The notes beneath the pieces were generated by a model that was given only the letters and a program-made list of their open reading frames with translations, was not told where the DNA came from and did no database searches. 64,000 nucleotides of DNA from Microcaldota archaeon. GTDB taxonomy: Archaea; Micrarchaeota; Micrarchaeia; Micrarchaeales; CABMGC01. The translations under genes and the position numbers were made by a program. The stretch's first letter is position 1, and each line of letters opens with the position of its first letter. The DNA lies in the NCBI GenBank assembly GCA_028866995.1, contig JAGWHD010000001.1, positions 247,218 to 311,217 of the forward strand, read 5' to 3'. Shown piece by piece: positions 8,372 through 16,365 of this stretch.

Positions 8372-8524
8372 TCACTTCTTGACTCTCTTCTCCTTCCTCT
8401 TCGGCCTCATGTAGATTGAGCCGCACTTCCTGCACTTCTCGGATCCGGCCTTGTTCCTGGCCTTGCACTTCCTGCATATCCATATTTGGGTCAGAACTTC
8501 GTCTGCCAGCGGAAACTTTCCCAT
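8372..8524 (-). CDS. rpl40e: Ribosomal protein eL40
   Basis: This 50-aa gene is too short for the ORF track. The product begins MGKFPLADEV and has the four-Cys zinc ribbon CRKC-x10-CRKC (Cys17, 20, 31, 34) followed by the basic tail RPKRKEKRVKK. That is the size and layout of archaeal ribosomal protein L40e of the large subunit, near the factor-binding centre. It is the first gene of an operon with the winged-helix protein (13 bp downstream) and the paralogue pair. The ATG is followed by an uninterrupted frame to a TGA at 8372. Confidence 0.93.
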   Translation of the reverse strand: MGKFPLADEVLTQIWICRKCKARNKAGSEKCRKCGSIYMRPKRKEKRVKK

Positions 8525-8590
8525 AATCAGCACGATCAGAAAGGAATAATCTTATCGTATATCCGTAAAGGTATAAAAAGGCATGGCTTC

Positions 8591-8600
8591 AATTTAAATC
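8591..8600 (+). promoter_or_regulatory. TATA box of the Yip1-family gene
   Basis: AATTTAAATC is centred about 25 bp before the ATG at 8621. A second TATA-like GGTATAAAAAG lies at 8570-8580. Confidence 0.5.
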
Positions 8601-8620
8601 AGGTTTGGATTGGTGTCTGG

Positions 8621-9205
8621 ATGATAATAGTAGACGACTATAAGAATGCGATAAACAGCATGCTGCACCCAAGTGCAGGCACGAAGAATAAGATGAAGGT
8701 CGGGGAGGCAATAATACATTTCTGGAAGGCAAGCGCGATACCGTTCGTATTGTGGGTACTTACCTCGATGGTACTGGGCAGCGCAGTCGGCGGACTGTTC
8801 GGCACTGCGGCAACTGGCCTTGGCCCCGTTTTAGGCGGCCTTCTCGCTGGAGGCATTACCTTCCTGATCATACTCTTCTACATAATCCTGATGCCGGTAT
8901 CGATAATCATAAATGCTGCGTGGATACACCTGTTTGGCAAGTTTCTCCTCAGGTTCTTCAAGAACGACTATGCGGCCACTGCCACAGCGGTCTCGTATTC
9001 TACGACCGCTGCGATGAGCTTCATCTGGGTGCCTTTCATAGGCAGTCTGATAGCGCTGTGGGCCGTAGTGGTGGAGGTGCTGGCACTTGCGAACCAGCAG
9101 GGAATAAGCTGGGTCAAGTCGCTGGGAGTCCTTATAGCGTGTGTTGTGATTCCGATAGCAGTCGTGCTTGTAGCTGCCTTCGCCATAGGTTTTGCACTAG
9201 GTTAG
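8621..9205 (+). CDS. Yip1-domain membrane protein
   Basis: A 194-aa protein starting MIIVDDYKNAINSMLHPS, followed by about five membrane helices, with the layout of the Yip1 family (short soluble N terminus containing a Pro, then helices rich in Gly and Ala). Archaeal Yip1 proteins are of unknown function; eukaryotic ones act in vesicle traffic. The track extends the ORF to 8486, but that extension is not Yip1-like and runs antisense over the 5' end of eL40. The TATA box at 8591-8600 supports the ATG at 8621. Confidence 0.72.
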   Translation: MIIVDDYKNAINSMLHPSAGTKNKMKVGEAIIHFWKASAIPFVLWVLTSMVLGSAVGGLFGTAATGLGPVLGGLLAGGITFLIILFYIILMPVSIIINAAWIHLFGKFLLRFFKNDYAATATAVSYSTTAAMSFIWVPFIGSLIALWAVVVEVLALANQQGISWVKSLGVLIACVVIPIAVVLVAAFAIGFALG

Positions 9206-9417
9206 CAGCAATCGGAGCGTCACCGAGGTCCTGGCCCTTAGATGCGTTGCCTGTTTTTGGGCCTTTTTGTGCCCTATTTTGTCGTCGTGGAGAGGGTATG
9301 GGACAGTTCGCATTATAAACCCGTTTAAAAAGCTTCCTGACTCACATTAATATAGGAGGAGCGACCATAAGAGTATATCGTGGGTTTCGGACGGACGGGA
9401 TTGGGTTGGTGATGTAA

Positions 9418-10218
9418 ATGGATAGGGTTAGAACCGGCATTGGAGGATTCGATGGGTTGGTCGAGGGAGGGTTCCCGGCAGGCTCAAACATACTGCTTAC
9501 CGGGTTGCCAGGTACTGGAAAGACGATTTTCGCTTTGCAGTACCTGTACAACGGAGCAATGAACGGCGAGAACGGGATATACGTCACCCTTGACGAGTCC
9601 TTCGAGATGATTAAGGAGCAGGCGAAGCAGTTCGGATGGGACTTCGACAAGCTGGAGGCCGAAGGCAAGGTGGCCTTCATAAGCGTGAGGCTGGGAAGGA
9701 CCAAGCTAGACATATTCGACCAGATACGTGAAGCAAGGGACAAGGTGAACGCTAAGAGGCTGGTTTTCGATAACCTTGCCACATACGCGGTGAACCTTGA
9801 CCTCTTCACGATACCTGTTGGATATGCAGGAAGCATAGCCTCTACGGTGGAGATGACTGCGAGAGGCATAGAGAGCGGCGGCAACCTGCTCGCGGAGAAG
9901 GGCGACAAGATATACTATACAGGGAACATGGAGAAGAGGCTGATATACCTGATAGTCGAGCATCTCTCGAGGCTCGGAACGACGAATCTGGTGCTGACTT
10001 ACGGCAACCCGGACCTCAACCAGCTTACCATAGACGGGGTCAGCGAGTTCGCTTGCGACGGCATAGTCGAGATGTTCAACCAGTTGGTAGGGGCGAAGCA
10101 CGTCAGGACCATAACTGTCATGAAGATGAGGAACACGAAGCAGAGCCCTTACATCAATGACCTTGAGATAACGGGCCAGGGATTGGTCGTGAAGCCTGTG
10201 GAGAAGGTATACGGATAG
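9418..10218 (+). CDS. KaiC-like RecA-fold ATPase
   Basis: A 266-aa single-domain KaiC-type ATPase. It shows the entry segment TGIGGFDGLVEGGFP, Walker A GLPGTGKT (29-36), the catalytic acidic segment TLDES (57-61) and Walker B LVFDNLAT (about 115-122). Unlike cyanobacterial KaiC it has one domain. Such archaeal proteins are thought to be nucleotide-driven switches in signalling. GGTGAT lies just before the ATG. It heads an operon with two V4R-domain proteins (gaps of 32 and 13 bp), which suggests that the V4R proteins sense a ligand and the ATPase relays it. TATA-like ATTATAAAC lies at 9312-9320. Confidence 0.88.
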   Translation: MDRVRTGIGGFDGLVEGGFPAGSNILLTGLPGTGKTIFALQYLYNGAMNGENGIYVTLDESFEMIKEQAKQFGWDFDKLEAEGKVAFISVRLGRTKLDIFDQIREARDKVNAKRLVFDNLATYAVNLDLFTIPVGYAGSIASTVEMTARGIESGGNLLAEKGDKIYYTGNMEKRLIYLIVEHLSRLGTTNLVLTYGNPDLNQLTIDGVSEFACDGIVEMFNQLVGAKHVRTITVMKMRNTKQSPYINDLEITGQGLVVKPVEKVYG

Positions 10219-10250
10219 AGCCAGAGCTTCAGCGGGTTTGGTGGTTGGGG

Positions 10251-10796
10251 ATGAACATATTCGAGAGGTTACTACTTTCAAGGGAGGTGACCCTGAGAGA
10301 GGGGGAGATTACGCTAGACAATCAGAGAGTGCTGATGTTCCCCGTGAATTTCATAGCCTCTTATACGCTTAAGCTTGCGAATAACGAGGCCGAGGGAAGG
10401 AAGCTGTACGAGATAATGAAAAAAGGCATGTACGACTTCTCCATACCAATAGGCAAGGAGTATGGCCTTTCGTACAAGGACTTTCTTGACAGATGGATAA
10501 AGTACAACGCGTTTGCAGGGTGGGGGATGGTGGAATACAAGGTGATCGACGCAGACGCAGCTCACGGGTTCCTGACCTACAAGAACCTTACGCTGCACCT
10601 GTATCTGAAGAGCAAGGACGTGAGGAAGCATTCCGACAGGCTGCTGGAGGGCATAATAGCGGGGGCGCTGTCCAGCACGTTCAAAGTAGACATAGACGCT
10701 GTTGAAACGCAGTGCGTCTGCTCAGGAAACGATGTGTGCGTATTCCATTGGGGGCCCAAGGACTACCTTAGGAAAGAGTTCCCAGGTCTGATATGA
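10251..10796 (+). CDS. V4R-domain protein (sensor-like)
   Basis: A 181-aa protein whose second half carries the V4R (vinyl-4 reductase) domain: HSDRLLEGIIAGALSS followed by the diagnostic C-terminal motif VETQCVCSGNDVCVFHW, matching the E-x-x-C-x-x-x-G-x-x-x-C-x-F pattern. V4R domains have the TRAPP-Bet3/NO-binding fold and bind small hydrophobic molecules in regulators. The ATG at 10251 follows a GGTTGGGG stretch; the track's start at 10245 is a TTG two codons earlier. It is homologous to the next gene. Confidence 0.8.
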   Translation: MNIFERLLLSREVTLREGEITLDNQRVLMFPVNFIASYTLKLANNEAEGRKLYEIMKKGMYDFSIPIGKEYGLSYKDFLDRWIKYNAFAGWGMVEYKVIDADAAHGFLTYKNLTLHLYLKSKDVRKHSDRLLEGIIAGALSSTFKVDIDAVETQCVCSGNDVCVFHWGPKDYLRKEFPGLI

Positions 10797-10809
10797 CAGG
10801 TGTTTGCAA

Positions 10810-11358
10810 ATGAATTTCTTTGAAATGCTGATAATGAGCAGGAAGATGGCGTTCCAGGACGGAACGGTTACCCTGTACGGGGAAAACGTGCTCATCTTCC
10901 CCGCTCCGAGCATAATAAAGTACATATGCCTGACAGGCACAGACCCTAAGAACGCGAAGGAGCTGTACCACATGGCAAAGGAATCTATCCTCGAACGCAG
11001 GGGCAACATCAACAGCACCGGCAATTCGGAGGCTGATGTCTCTTGGGTGATAGATACGGTGAACCTGTATGGGCTTGGCAAGCTGCATTACCAGGAAACC
11101 GCAGGCACGGCGCCTGCAGGGATAATAATAGTGGAGAATTCACCTTTCTCGAATAGCCCTGACTGCATGGTCGGTGCACCGATGGACCACATACTGCGTG
11201 GCATACTGGCAGGCATGGCCTCGGCGGTCTTTAACAAGGAACTTGAAGCAGTTGAGACCGAGTGTAGGGTAGTAGGAAGCAGCGTGTGCAAGATTGCGCT
11301 CGATACCAAGGAAAACCTGATGAAGAGGTATCCTGCCATGTACAAAGCGCAGACATGA
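10810..11358 (+). CDS. V4R-domain protein, second copy
   Basis: A 182-aa paralogue of the preceding product: the same N-terminal MNxFExLxxSRxxxxxxGxxTL pattern and a V4R C-terminal motif VETECRVVGSSVCKI. The two Cys positions of the pattern are kept (TEC and SVC), but the Cys-x-Cys pair of the first copy is reduced. The ATG at 10810 has AGGTG upstream; the track's TTG at 10804 is less likely. Two diverged sensor-like copies behind one ATPase may respond to different ligands or form a heterodimer. Confidence 0.78.
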   Translation: MNFFEMLIMSRKMAFQDGTVTLYGENVLIFPAPSIIKYICLTGTDPKNAKELYHMAKESILERRGNINSTGNSEADVSWVIDTVNLYGLGKLHYQETAGTAPAGIIIVENSPFSNSPDCMVGAPMDHILRGILAGMASAVFNKELEAVETECRVVGSSVCKIALDTKENLMKRYPAMYKAQT

Positions 11359-11371
11359 TGCGGATCCTGCG

Positions 11372-12346
11372 CTACCAGGTGTCGACCTTCATCTCATAGG
11401 CCTTCTCTATATACTCCCTTTCCTTAAGGAACCTTTCCATGTCCACGGACTTTATCTCGTTGGCTATCTCCTTTATCAGCTGGTAGTAGTCCTGCCATTC
11501 CCTGATTATCTTCTCCTCGAACCTCGGGTAGCGGCTTTCGCGCTTGAGCAGCTTGTTGAGCTTGAAGGTTATTCCGCCCTCCCTCTGCTTTATGAACTTG
11601 AGGACTGCCTCGCTGGACATATCAGATTCTAGGAGCTCTCTCGGATACGTGCCCAAAAGGTTCCCTATCCTTGCCATTTTCTGGGAGATGTAGTTGAGCT
11701 GCCTCAGCATTCCTAGCTCGGCTTCATTGAAACCTTTGGAGCACATGAGGTCCAGGTCCATCTGGATCATTATCTGCATGCCGTGCGGTATGTAGGCCTC
11801 GTTCTCTATCACGTTTGCTGTCTTCTCGTCCTCGTTCACGAATTTGCTGTACCTAAGGGCGTTGAGCAGCTGCATGACGTCGAAATTGAAGGCCTTCTCG
11901 TACCTCTCGTAGTGGGGGTACTTCTTTATGACCCCCATCAGGTCGTTTTCCCATATGTCTTTGGTCACTTCAAGGTATGATACCTCATTCGCACTCAGCT
12001 TTGACCTGTCTATGTGGCCTGAGTCAAATGGTATCTTCATCAGCTCGTCGAACAGCTTGAAGTTGCGGGTATCCGCGTTGTCAACGAGGTCGTCAAGCAG
12101 GACCTCCCACAGCGCGAATTCGGTCTTTATGATTGCGAGCGAGCCCAGGTATTGGGGTTCTACTGTCGATAGGCTGCAGTTCTCAAGGACGCGCAGGGTC
12201 CAGTCGAACATGCTCACATCCCTTCTGCCTATCCTTGCATACTTGTCTACAGTAGTCGACATCTGTTTTATGAGCTCCTCGTGCTTCGCCACGGTCTCCG
12301 GTCGTAGTACAGTCGAAGGAAAGCCCTCATCAGGATATCGTTTCAT
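11372..12346 (-). CDS. Putative class I terpene synthase-like protein
   Basis: A 324-aa, mostly helical protein. It has LLDDLVDN (Asp85, 86, 89), matching the Asp-rich metal motif DDxxD, and about 140 residues later NLLGTYPRE (Asn229, Thr233, Glu237), matching the spacing of the NSE triad (N-x3-S/T-x3-E) of class I terpene cyclases. Length and motif distance fit single-domain microbial terpene synthases, which cyclise prenyl diphosphates with three Mg ions. The start is the ATG at 12346, preceded by GGAGTGG; the track's upstream extension is probably leader. It converges on the KaiC-V4R operon. An IPP isomerase gene lies 5 kb away. The assignment rests on motifs only. Confidence 0.6.
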   Translation of the reverse strand: MKRYPDEGFPSTVLRPETVAKHEELIKQMSTTVDKYARIGRRDVSMFDWTLRVLENCSLSTVEPQYLGSLAIIKTEFALWEVLLDDLVDNADTRNFKLFDELMKIPFDSGHIDRSKLSANEVSYLEVTKDIWENDLMGVIKKYPHYERYEKAFNFDVMQLLNALRYSKFVNEDEKTANVIENEAYIPHGMQIMIQMDLDLMCSKGFNEAELGMLRQLNYISQKMARIGNLLGTYPRELLESDMSSEAVLKFIKQREGGITFKLNKLLKRESRYPRFEEKIIREWQDYYQLIKEIANEIKSVDMERFLKEREYIEKAYEMKVDTW

Positions 12347-12467
12347 AGTTCCCACTCCGGTTTGGCAGCTAAGAGCCGCACAATAACGCACCCTCCCATT
12401 CGTATATATTGTATCGTAACACATATAAAAATCATAATCATACTCTATAAAAACACAAGGCGATTAT

Positions 12468-12872
12468 TTGAGGTTCGGGAACCTGTGGAGGGAGATAGTG
12501 CTAGGGATATTCTTCCTTGACGGCATTTACGCGTCGCTGCAGGTCAGCCCTCTCGCGACGGCCTTCGGGATCCTGGACAACAGCACAGCCACCCTGGACC
12601 GTGCGATGGGGCTGCAGGTGCTGAGGACATCTACGATATACCTGTACGTCTCCATCGGCGCTGAGGCGCTGGGGATAGTGATAGGGATCGTCGTTGCCGG
12701 GATCCTCGGGCTCATAGCCATAGCGCTTGCGTACGCGTCAGGGTACATGCTGCTTTCCTATCCGTTGCTGGGCATAGCGCTCTTCGTGCTCTCGGCGATA
12801 CTCCTCTTCGTGGGGCACAGGGGGAAGAGGAAGAGAGCAGAGGAAAGGAGGAAGGCTGCGAAGGGATTGTGA
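12468..12872 (+). CDS. Hypothetical three-helix membrane protein
   Basis: A 134-aa protein with a hydrophobic segment near the N terminus, two long helices (about 58-80 and 84-115) and a basic tail (GHRGKRKRAEERRKAAKG) that should face the cytoplasm. The start is TTG, immediately downstream of a TATA box (CTATAAAAAC, 12444-12453), consistent with a leaderless mRNA. No family is recognised. It precedes the NiSOD gene by 40 bp and could be co-transcribed, although that gene has its own TATA-like element. Confidence 0.55.
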   Translation: MRFGNLWREIVLGIFFLDGIYASLQVSPLATAFGILDNSTATLDRAMGLQVLRTSTIYLYVSIGAEALGIVIGIVVAGILGLIAIALAYASGYMLLSYPLLGIALFVLSAILLFVGHRGKRKRAEERRKAAKGL

Positions 12873-12912
12873 AAACTCTTTAAGCTTTTGGTGAGAGATT
12901 CTCTTGATTGCT

Positions 12913-13431
12913 ATGGAGAGGAGAAACGGGATAGCGAGAATGGGGATTGCGGCTCTGGACAGGGTTCTCGGCTTTGAGGATGCTTACGCGCACTGCGACA
13001 TACCCTGCGGCATATACGATCCGCACATGGCGCAGCTTTCGGCGCACACGGTCATAAGGATGATAGACCTGGCAAGCGCGCTCCCTACGGATCCCTCGAA
13101 GATAACGGCCGAGGACAGGGAGAAGTTCGTGAGGTACGTGCATGTCAAGGAGGAGCACGCGGCAACGGTCAAGGACGAGGTCAGGATAATATGGGGGGAC
13201 TACTTCAAGCCAGAGCACATAAAGGCGCACCCAGAGCTGCACGAGCTGGTCTGGAACATAATGAAAGGGGGATCCAAGGCGAAGCAGACGCTCGACATCA
13301 AGGCAGCGGAGGAGCTTCTGGAGAACGTGCAGAGGTTCGCCGAGATATTCTGGGAGACGAAGAACGTCAAGACCAAGAGGGCCAAGTCCTTCTACCCGAC
13401 AGAGAGGACATTCGTGTATCCGCAGGTATAG
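12913..13431 (+). CDS. sodN: Nickel-type superoxide dismutase
   Basis: The product contains HCDIPCGIYDP, the nickel hook of NiSOD (canonical HCDLPCGVYDP). His1, Cys2 and Cys6 of the mature enzyme bind nickel and dismutate superoxide to H2O2 and O2. The mature enzyme would begin at His27 after removal of a 26-residue propeptide ending in DAYA; about 145 residues follow, forming the helical bundle seen in this family. The ATG at 12913 is preferred; a TTG at 12904 is possible. The maturation protease gene starts 2 nt after the stop, as in bacterial sodN-sodX pairs. NiSOD is rare in archaea, so transfer is plausible, although base composition matches the neighbours. Confidence 0.93.
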   Translation: MERRNGIARMGIAALDRVLGFEDAYAHCDIPCGIYDPHMAQLSAHTVIRMIDLASALPTDPSKITAEDREKFVRYVHVKEEHAATVKDEVRIIWGDYFKPEHIKAHPELHELVWNIMKGGSKAKQTLDIKAAEELLENVQRFAEIFWETKNVKTKRAKSFYPTERTFVYPQV

Positions 13432-13433
13432 GC

Positions 13434-13718
13434 GTGCTCCCGATAAAGATATACAGGGTAAGGAGCAGGAGCATGGAGCCGGCATTGCGCGAGGGCGACT
13501 ACGTGATAGTTAGGGCATGGAGGGGCGGTATCAAGGATGGCGATGTTGTGATACTGAGGCATCCGCTGAAAAACATGTCCTTGGTGAAAAGGGTTAAATG
13601 GATTGACAGCAAGAGCGTGTATGCGGTCGGTGACAACGGCGCTGAGAGCGAGGACAGCAGGACATTGGGACCGTTTGACGTCAGCAGCATAATGGGCAAG
13701 GTGCTCTTCTCTGTATGA
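13434..13718 (+). CDS. sodX: NiSOD maturation protease (S26 family, SodX-like)
   Basis: A 94-aa S26 signal-peptidase-like protease. The catalytic Ser13 lies in RSRSMEPALREGD and the Lys52 in LVKRV; GDNGAESEDSRTLG matches the conserved GDN/SxDSR box. It has no membrane helix, as expected for the soluble SodX that cleaves the NiSOD propeptide to expose the nickel-binding His. The GTG at 13434 is the only start that keeps the catalytic Ser; the next ATG would begin inside the motif. The ORF track merges this gene into a longer frame from 13191. It sits 2 nt after sodN. Confidence 0.9.
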   Translation: MLPIKIYRVRSRSMEPALREGDYVIVRAWRGGIKDGDVVILRHPLKNMSLVKRVKWIDSKSVYAVGDNGAESEDSRTLGPFDVSSIMGKVLFSV

Positions 13719-13736
13719 CGCTTTGTAGATGATGGC

Positions 13737-14906
13737 ATGCATGGAATAGAATGGGAGCTCAGGTTCCTTAAGGAGATGGTAGCGATGCCGACTGTTGCTG
13801 GGGATGACGATGCTTACAGGAGGATGGAGAAGTTCCTAGTATCTGCATGCAGGAGGTTGGGCGGCAAGGTCAAGGTAATAGACCCCATGAGGGATGGCAA
13901 GTCGAAGGTGCCGAAGCCGAACATCATAGCGGATTTCGACTACGGCAAGGACAAGACGGTTGTGCTCAACTGCCATTACGACGTCGTGCCTTCAGGCGAC
14001 GGATGGAGGAGCAACCCGTTCAGGATGCTTACTAAAAGCGGCAAGGTATACGGCAGGGGCACGTGCGATGACAAGGGGCCTTTGGCGCTGTCTGTGGGGC
14101 TTGTCCGCGAGATGAACTCGGCAAAGAGGCGCAACTACAACATCAGGCTCATGCTTACATGCGACGAGGAGGTCGGGAGCGAGCTCGGCCTCAAGTACGT
14201 GATAGGCAGGACAAGGGTCAAGGACATAGACCTCGCGATAGTCATGGACGCGCACAGGGTGCCGATAGCGGGATGCAGCGGCGTGGTCCAGGGAAGGTTC
14301 ATGATAAAAGGGCTGCAGTGGCACGCAGGAGAGGACTGGAGGGGCAGGAACGCGATACTTGACGGGATGAGGTTCATAGGCGCGATGCAGGGATTCAAGA
14401 GGATAAGGGCAAGGCACCTTTCGAGGCTCGAGCTGTCAGAGACCGATGCGCCGTACAGGAAGGTGTTCGGGAGGTTCAACATAACCAAGGTCAAGAGCGG
14501 CCATGCGCCGAACGTGATGCCGGGGGAGTTCGAGGCAACGTTCGACATGAGGCTCATACCGGAAGAGGATCCGGATGCAGCGATAGGGGAGCTGAAGCGG
14601 TACGTGAAGAAGGTCGAGAACAGGACAGGGATAAAGGTCCCGTTTGAGATAACGATGAAGTCGAGCGGTTATTCCACAGACCTCAAGAACGGGCTTGTCA
14701 GGAAATTCATAAAGGCTGACAACGCCAGCAAGGCCTATGGCACGTGGGGAGGGCTTGACGGCAGGTTCTTCGCCGAGAAGAGAATACCGACGATTGCCTA
14801 CGGCATACCGTTGGGCAACAGCACAGACCATGCGGCCAACGAGTACGTGGTGCTGAAGGACATGCAGAAGGCGAAGGAGACTCTAGTGCGCTTCGCTATG
14901 GGCTAG
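13737..14906 (+). CDS. M20-family metallopeptidase (ArgE/DapE-like)
   Basis: A 389-aa M20 zinc peptidase or deacylase. NCHYDVVPSGDGW (His80, catalytic Asp82), GRGTCDDKG (bridging Asp at 111), TCDEEVGSE (general base and metal Glu at 144-145) and the late metal His in NSTDHAANEY are all present. A lid domain lies between about residues 180 and 290. The family removes acyl groups or cleaves small peptides and dipeptides. It lies 18 bp after sodX on the same strand and may be in the operon; it could degrade propeptide fragments, but that is a guess. Confidence 0.88.
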   Translation: MHGIEWELRFLKEMVAMPTVAGDDDAYRRMEKFLVSACRRLGGKVKVIDPMRDGKSKVPKPNIIADFDYGKDKTVVLNCHYDVVPSGDGWRSNPFRMLTKSGKVYGRGTCDDKGPLALSVGLVREMNSAKRRNYNIRLMLTCDEEVGSELGLKYVIGRTRVKDIDLAIVMDAHRVPIAGCSGVVQGRFMIKGLQWHAGEDWRGRNAILDGMRFIGAMQGFKRIRARHLSRLELSETDAPYRKVFGRFNITKVKSGHAPNVMPGEFEATFDMRLIPEEDPDAAIGELKRYVKKVENRTGIKVPFEITMKSSGYSTDLKNGLVRKFIKADNASKAYGTWGGLDGRFFAEKRIPTIAYGIPLGNSTDHAANEYVVLKDMQKAKETLVRFAMG

Positions 14907-14930
14907 CATCAAACAAGGTTCGGAGAGGGA

Positions 14931-16214
14931 TTATCTCTTGACCTTTCTCTGCGAGTTTATGTGGGCCTGCAGATCGTCCCTGAGGCCAGGCATGTTGCGC
15001 TTTACCTCGTGGAGCAGCACCTTCTTTGCCCTTACAGCCGTATCCTCGGCAAGGTCTATCCACTTCTTGCCCTGGCCGTTCCTGAAGTAAGCCCTGAGCT
15101 CGTCGGCCTCATCCCCTTCTATCGCGCCGAACTGCCTCCTCCTCTCAGCGAGGTCATGCAGGCCTCTGTCCTTGCCCTGGAATCCTATCATCTCTATCAG
15201 GTACTCGGCGCGCTCCTCAAGGTGGCCCCTGCCCTCTATGCCGGGGAGCACGAAGATCGCAGGATTAACACCGGGCATCTTCTCTATCACGCCGTTCCTG
15301 ACGAATGAGTATTTCACGTTGGTGCTGACGGCTTCGAGGCCTATCACAAGGGGTATAAGGTCGAAGATCACGTTCTTCCCTTCTGCTGTCACCACATGCC
15401 TAGGTATGCTGCCCTCGATCAGCCAGTTCTCAAGGTTCGTGTTTCCGAGGCCGTCAACGAAGTTGTCGATATCTGCCCTGTCCCTTATTATAGTGACACC
15501 TACCGCCCTTCCGCCGACCTTGTCGGGCTTGGCTACCACTGTGCCGTGCTGCTCGAGCATCGCGGCCAGCTTCTCCCTTACAATTGAATGCTCCTCCCTG
15601 TCGTTGATGACTATGTGGTCGGGAACGTTAAGGCCAGCTGCCTTCATCTTCCCGTAGAGGCCGGACTTGGTCATGAGCGTGTTTAGCTGCATGTTCGCGG
15701 GGCACCAGCACGCTGTGGGCCAGTTGACCCACGAGCCGGTGAGCGTAGGCTCCAGCTCGGGGGTGTTGTTCATTATCCTGAACAGCTTCCTGAGGTCTGA
15801 GTCAAGCTTCTCCCTGTTGCTCATGGCCTCGAAGTCCCTGTAGTAGAATATCTGCGTAGGCTCGTTCCTGAAGGTGAAGGCGCCCTTGTTCACGTCCATG
15901 CCCCCAAGGCCGTAAGCGACCGTTGTCTCTTCGGCACCGGCCAGCCCCACAAGGTACTTCAGCGTAAGGTCGTATATTGTCCCGAAGTTCAGCTCCGGCC
16001 AGGAGGTGCTTCCAGCTATGTGGACTCTCTGCCCTCCCAGGAGCGCCTGGGTCTCCCTCACGAACGCGGCCTCGACTGCCTCCCTCTTGTTGAGGAGGTG
16101 CACCGAATAGCCCTCCTGGAACCTGTTGAAGTCAACAACGTACGCCTTGCCATCTGCTCCTATTACAACATCGACGCTGGCCTGAAGCAGCGCGTTTGAG
16201 GGTATGTCCACCAT
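14931..16214 (-). CDS. Hypothetical protein with ATP-grasp-like features
   Basis: A 427-aa protein I do not firmly recognise. The middle resembles an ATP-grasp core: VVAKPDKVGGRAVGVTII (about 235-252) looks like the nucleotide-binding glycine loop, and NWLIEGSIPRHVV (about 270-285) like the following acidic strand. The first 200 residues have no obvious domain. ATP-grasp enzymes ligate carboxylates to amines or thiols. TATA-like TTTATATATG on the minus strand (16255-16264) would give a short leader. The gene stands alone. Confidence 0.5.
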   Translation of the reverse strand: MVDIPSNALLQASVDVVIGADGKAYVVDFNRFQEGYSVHLLNKREAVEAAFVRETQALLGGQRVHIAGSTSWPELNFGTIYDLTLKYLVGLAGAEETTVAYGLGGMDVNKGAFTFRNEPTQIFYYRDFEAMSNREKLDSDLRKLFRIMNNTPELEPTLTGSWVNWPTACWCPANMQLNTLMTKSGLYGKMKAAGLNVPDHIVINDREEHSIVREKLAAMLEQHGTVVAKPDKVGGRAVGVTIIRDRADIDNFVDGLGNTNLENWLIEGSIPRHVVTAEGKNVIFDLIPLVIGLEAVSTNVKYSFVRNGVIEKMPGVNPAIFVLPGIEGRGHLEERAEYLIEMIGFQGKDRGLHDLAERRRQFGAIEGDEADELRAYFRNGQGKKWIDLAEDTAVRAKKVLLHEVKRNMPGLRDDLQAHINSQRKVKR

Positions 16215-16323
16215 CGTCTCACTCTACATATAAGTGCAGGGATGTGGAAATGGCTCATATATAAAGCATTTGTATGGCACATGGCTTATGACGATTAAGC
16301 CTTTAAGGCGCGCCAATTAGATA

Positions 16324-16334
16324 TTTTTATATAC
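16324..16334 (+). promoter_or_regulatory. TATA box of the uL16 gene
   Basis: TTTTTATATAC lies about 37 bp upstream of the ATG at 16366 in an AT-rich stretch, predicting a leader of about 10 nt. Confidence 0.6.
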
Positions 16335-16365
16335 TTTAACTGAACATTAGAAAGCACGTGTTTTC

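Noticed and set aside
13191-13433. Upstream part of the frame containing SodX
   Set aside because: It overlaps sodN in another frame and has no homology; the protease begins at the GTG at 13434.
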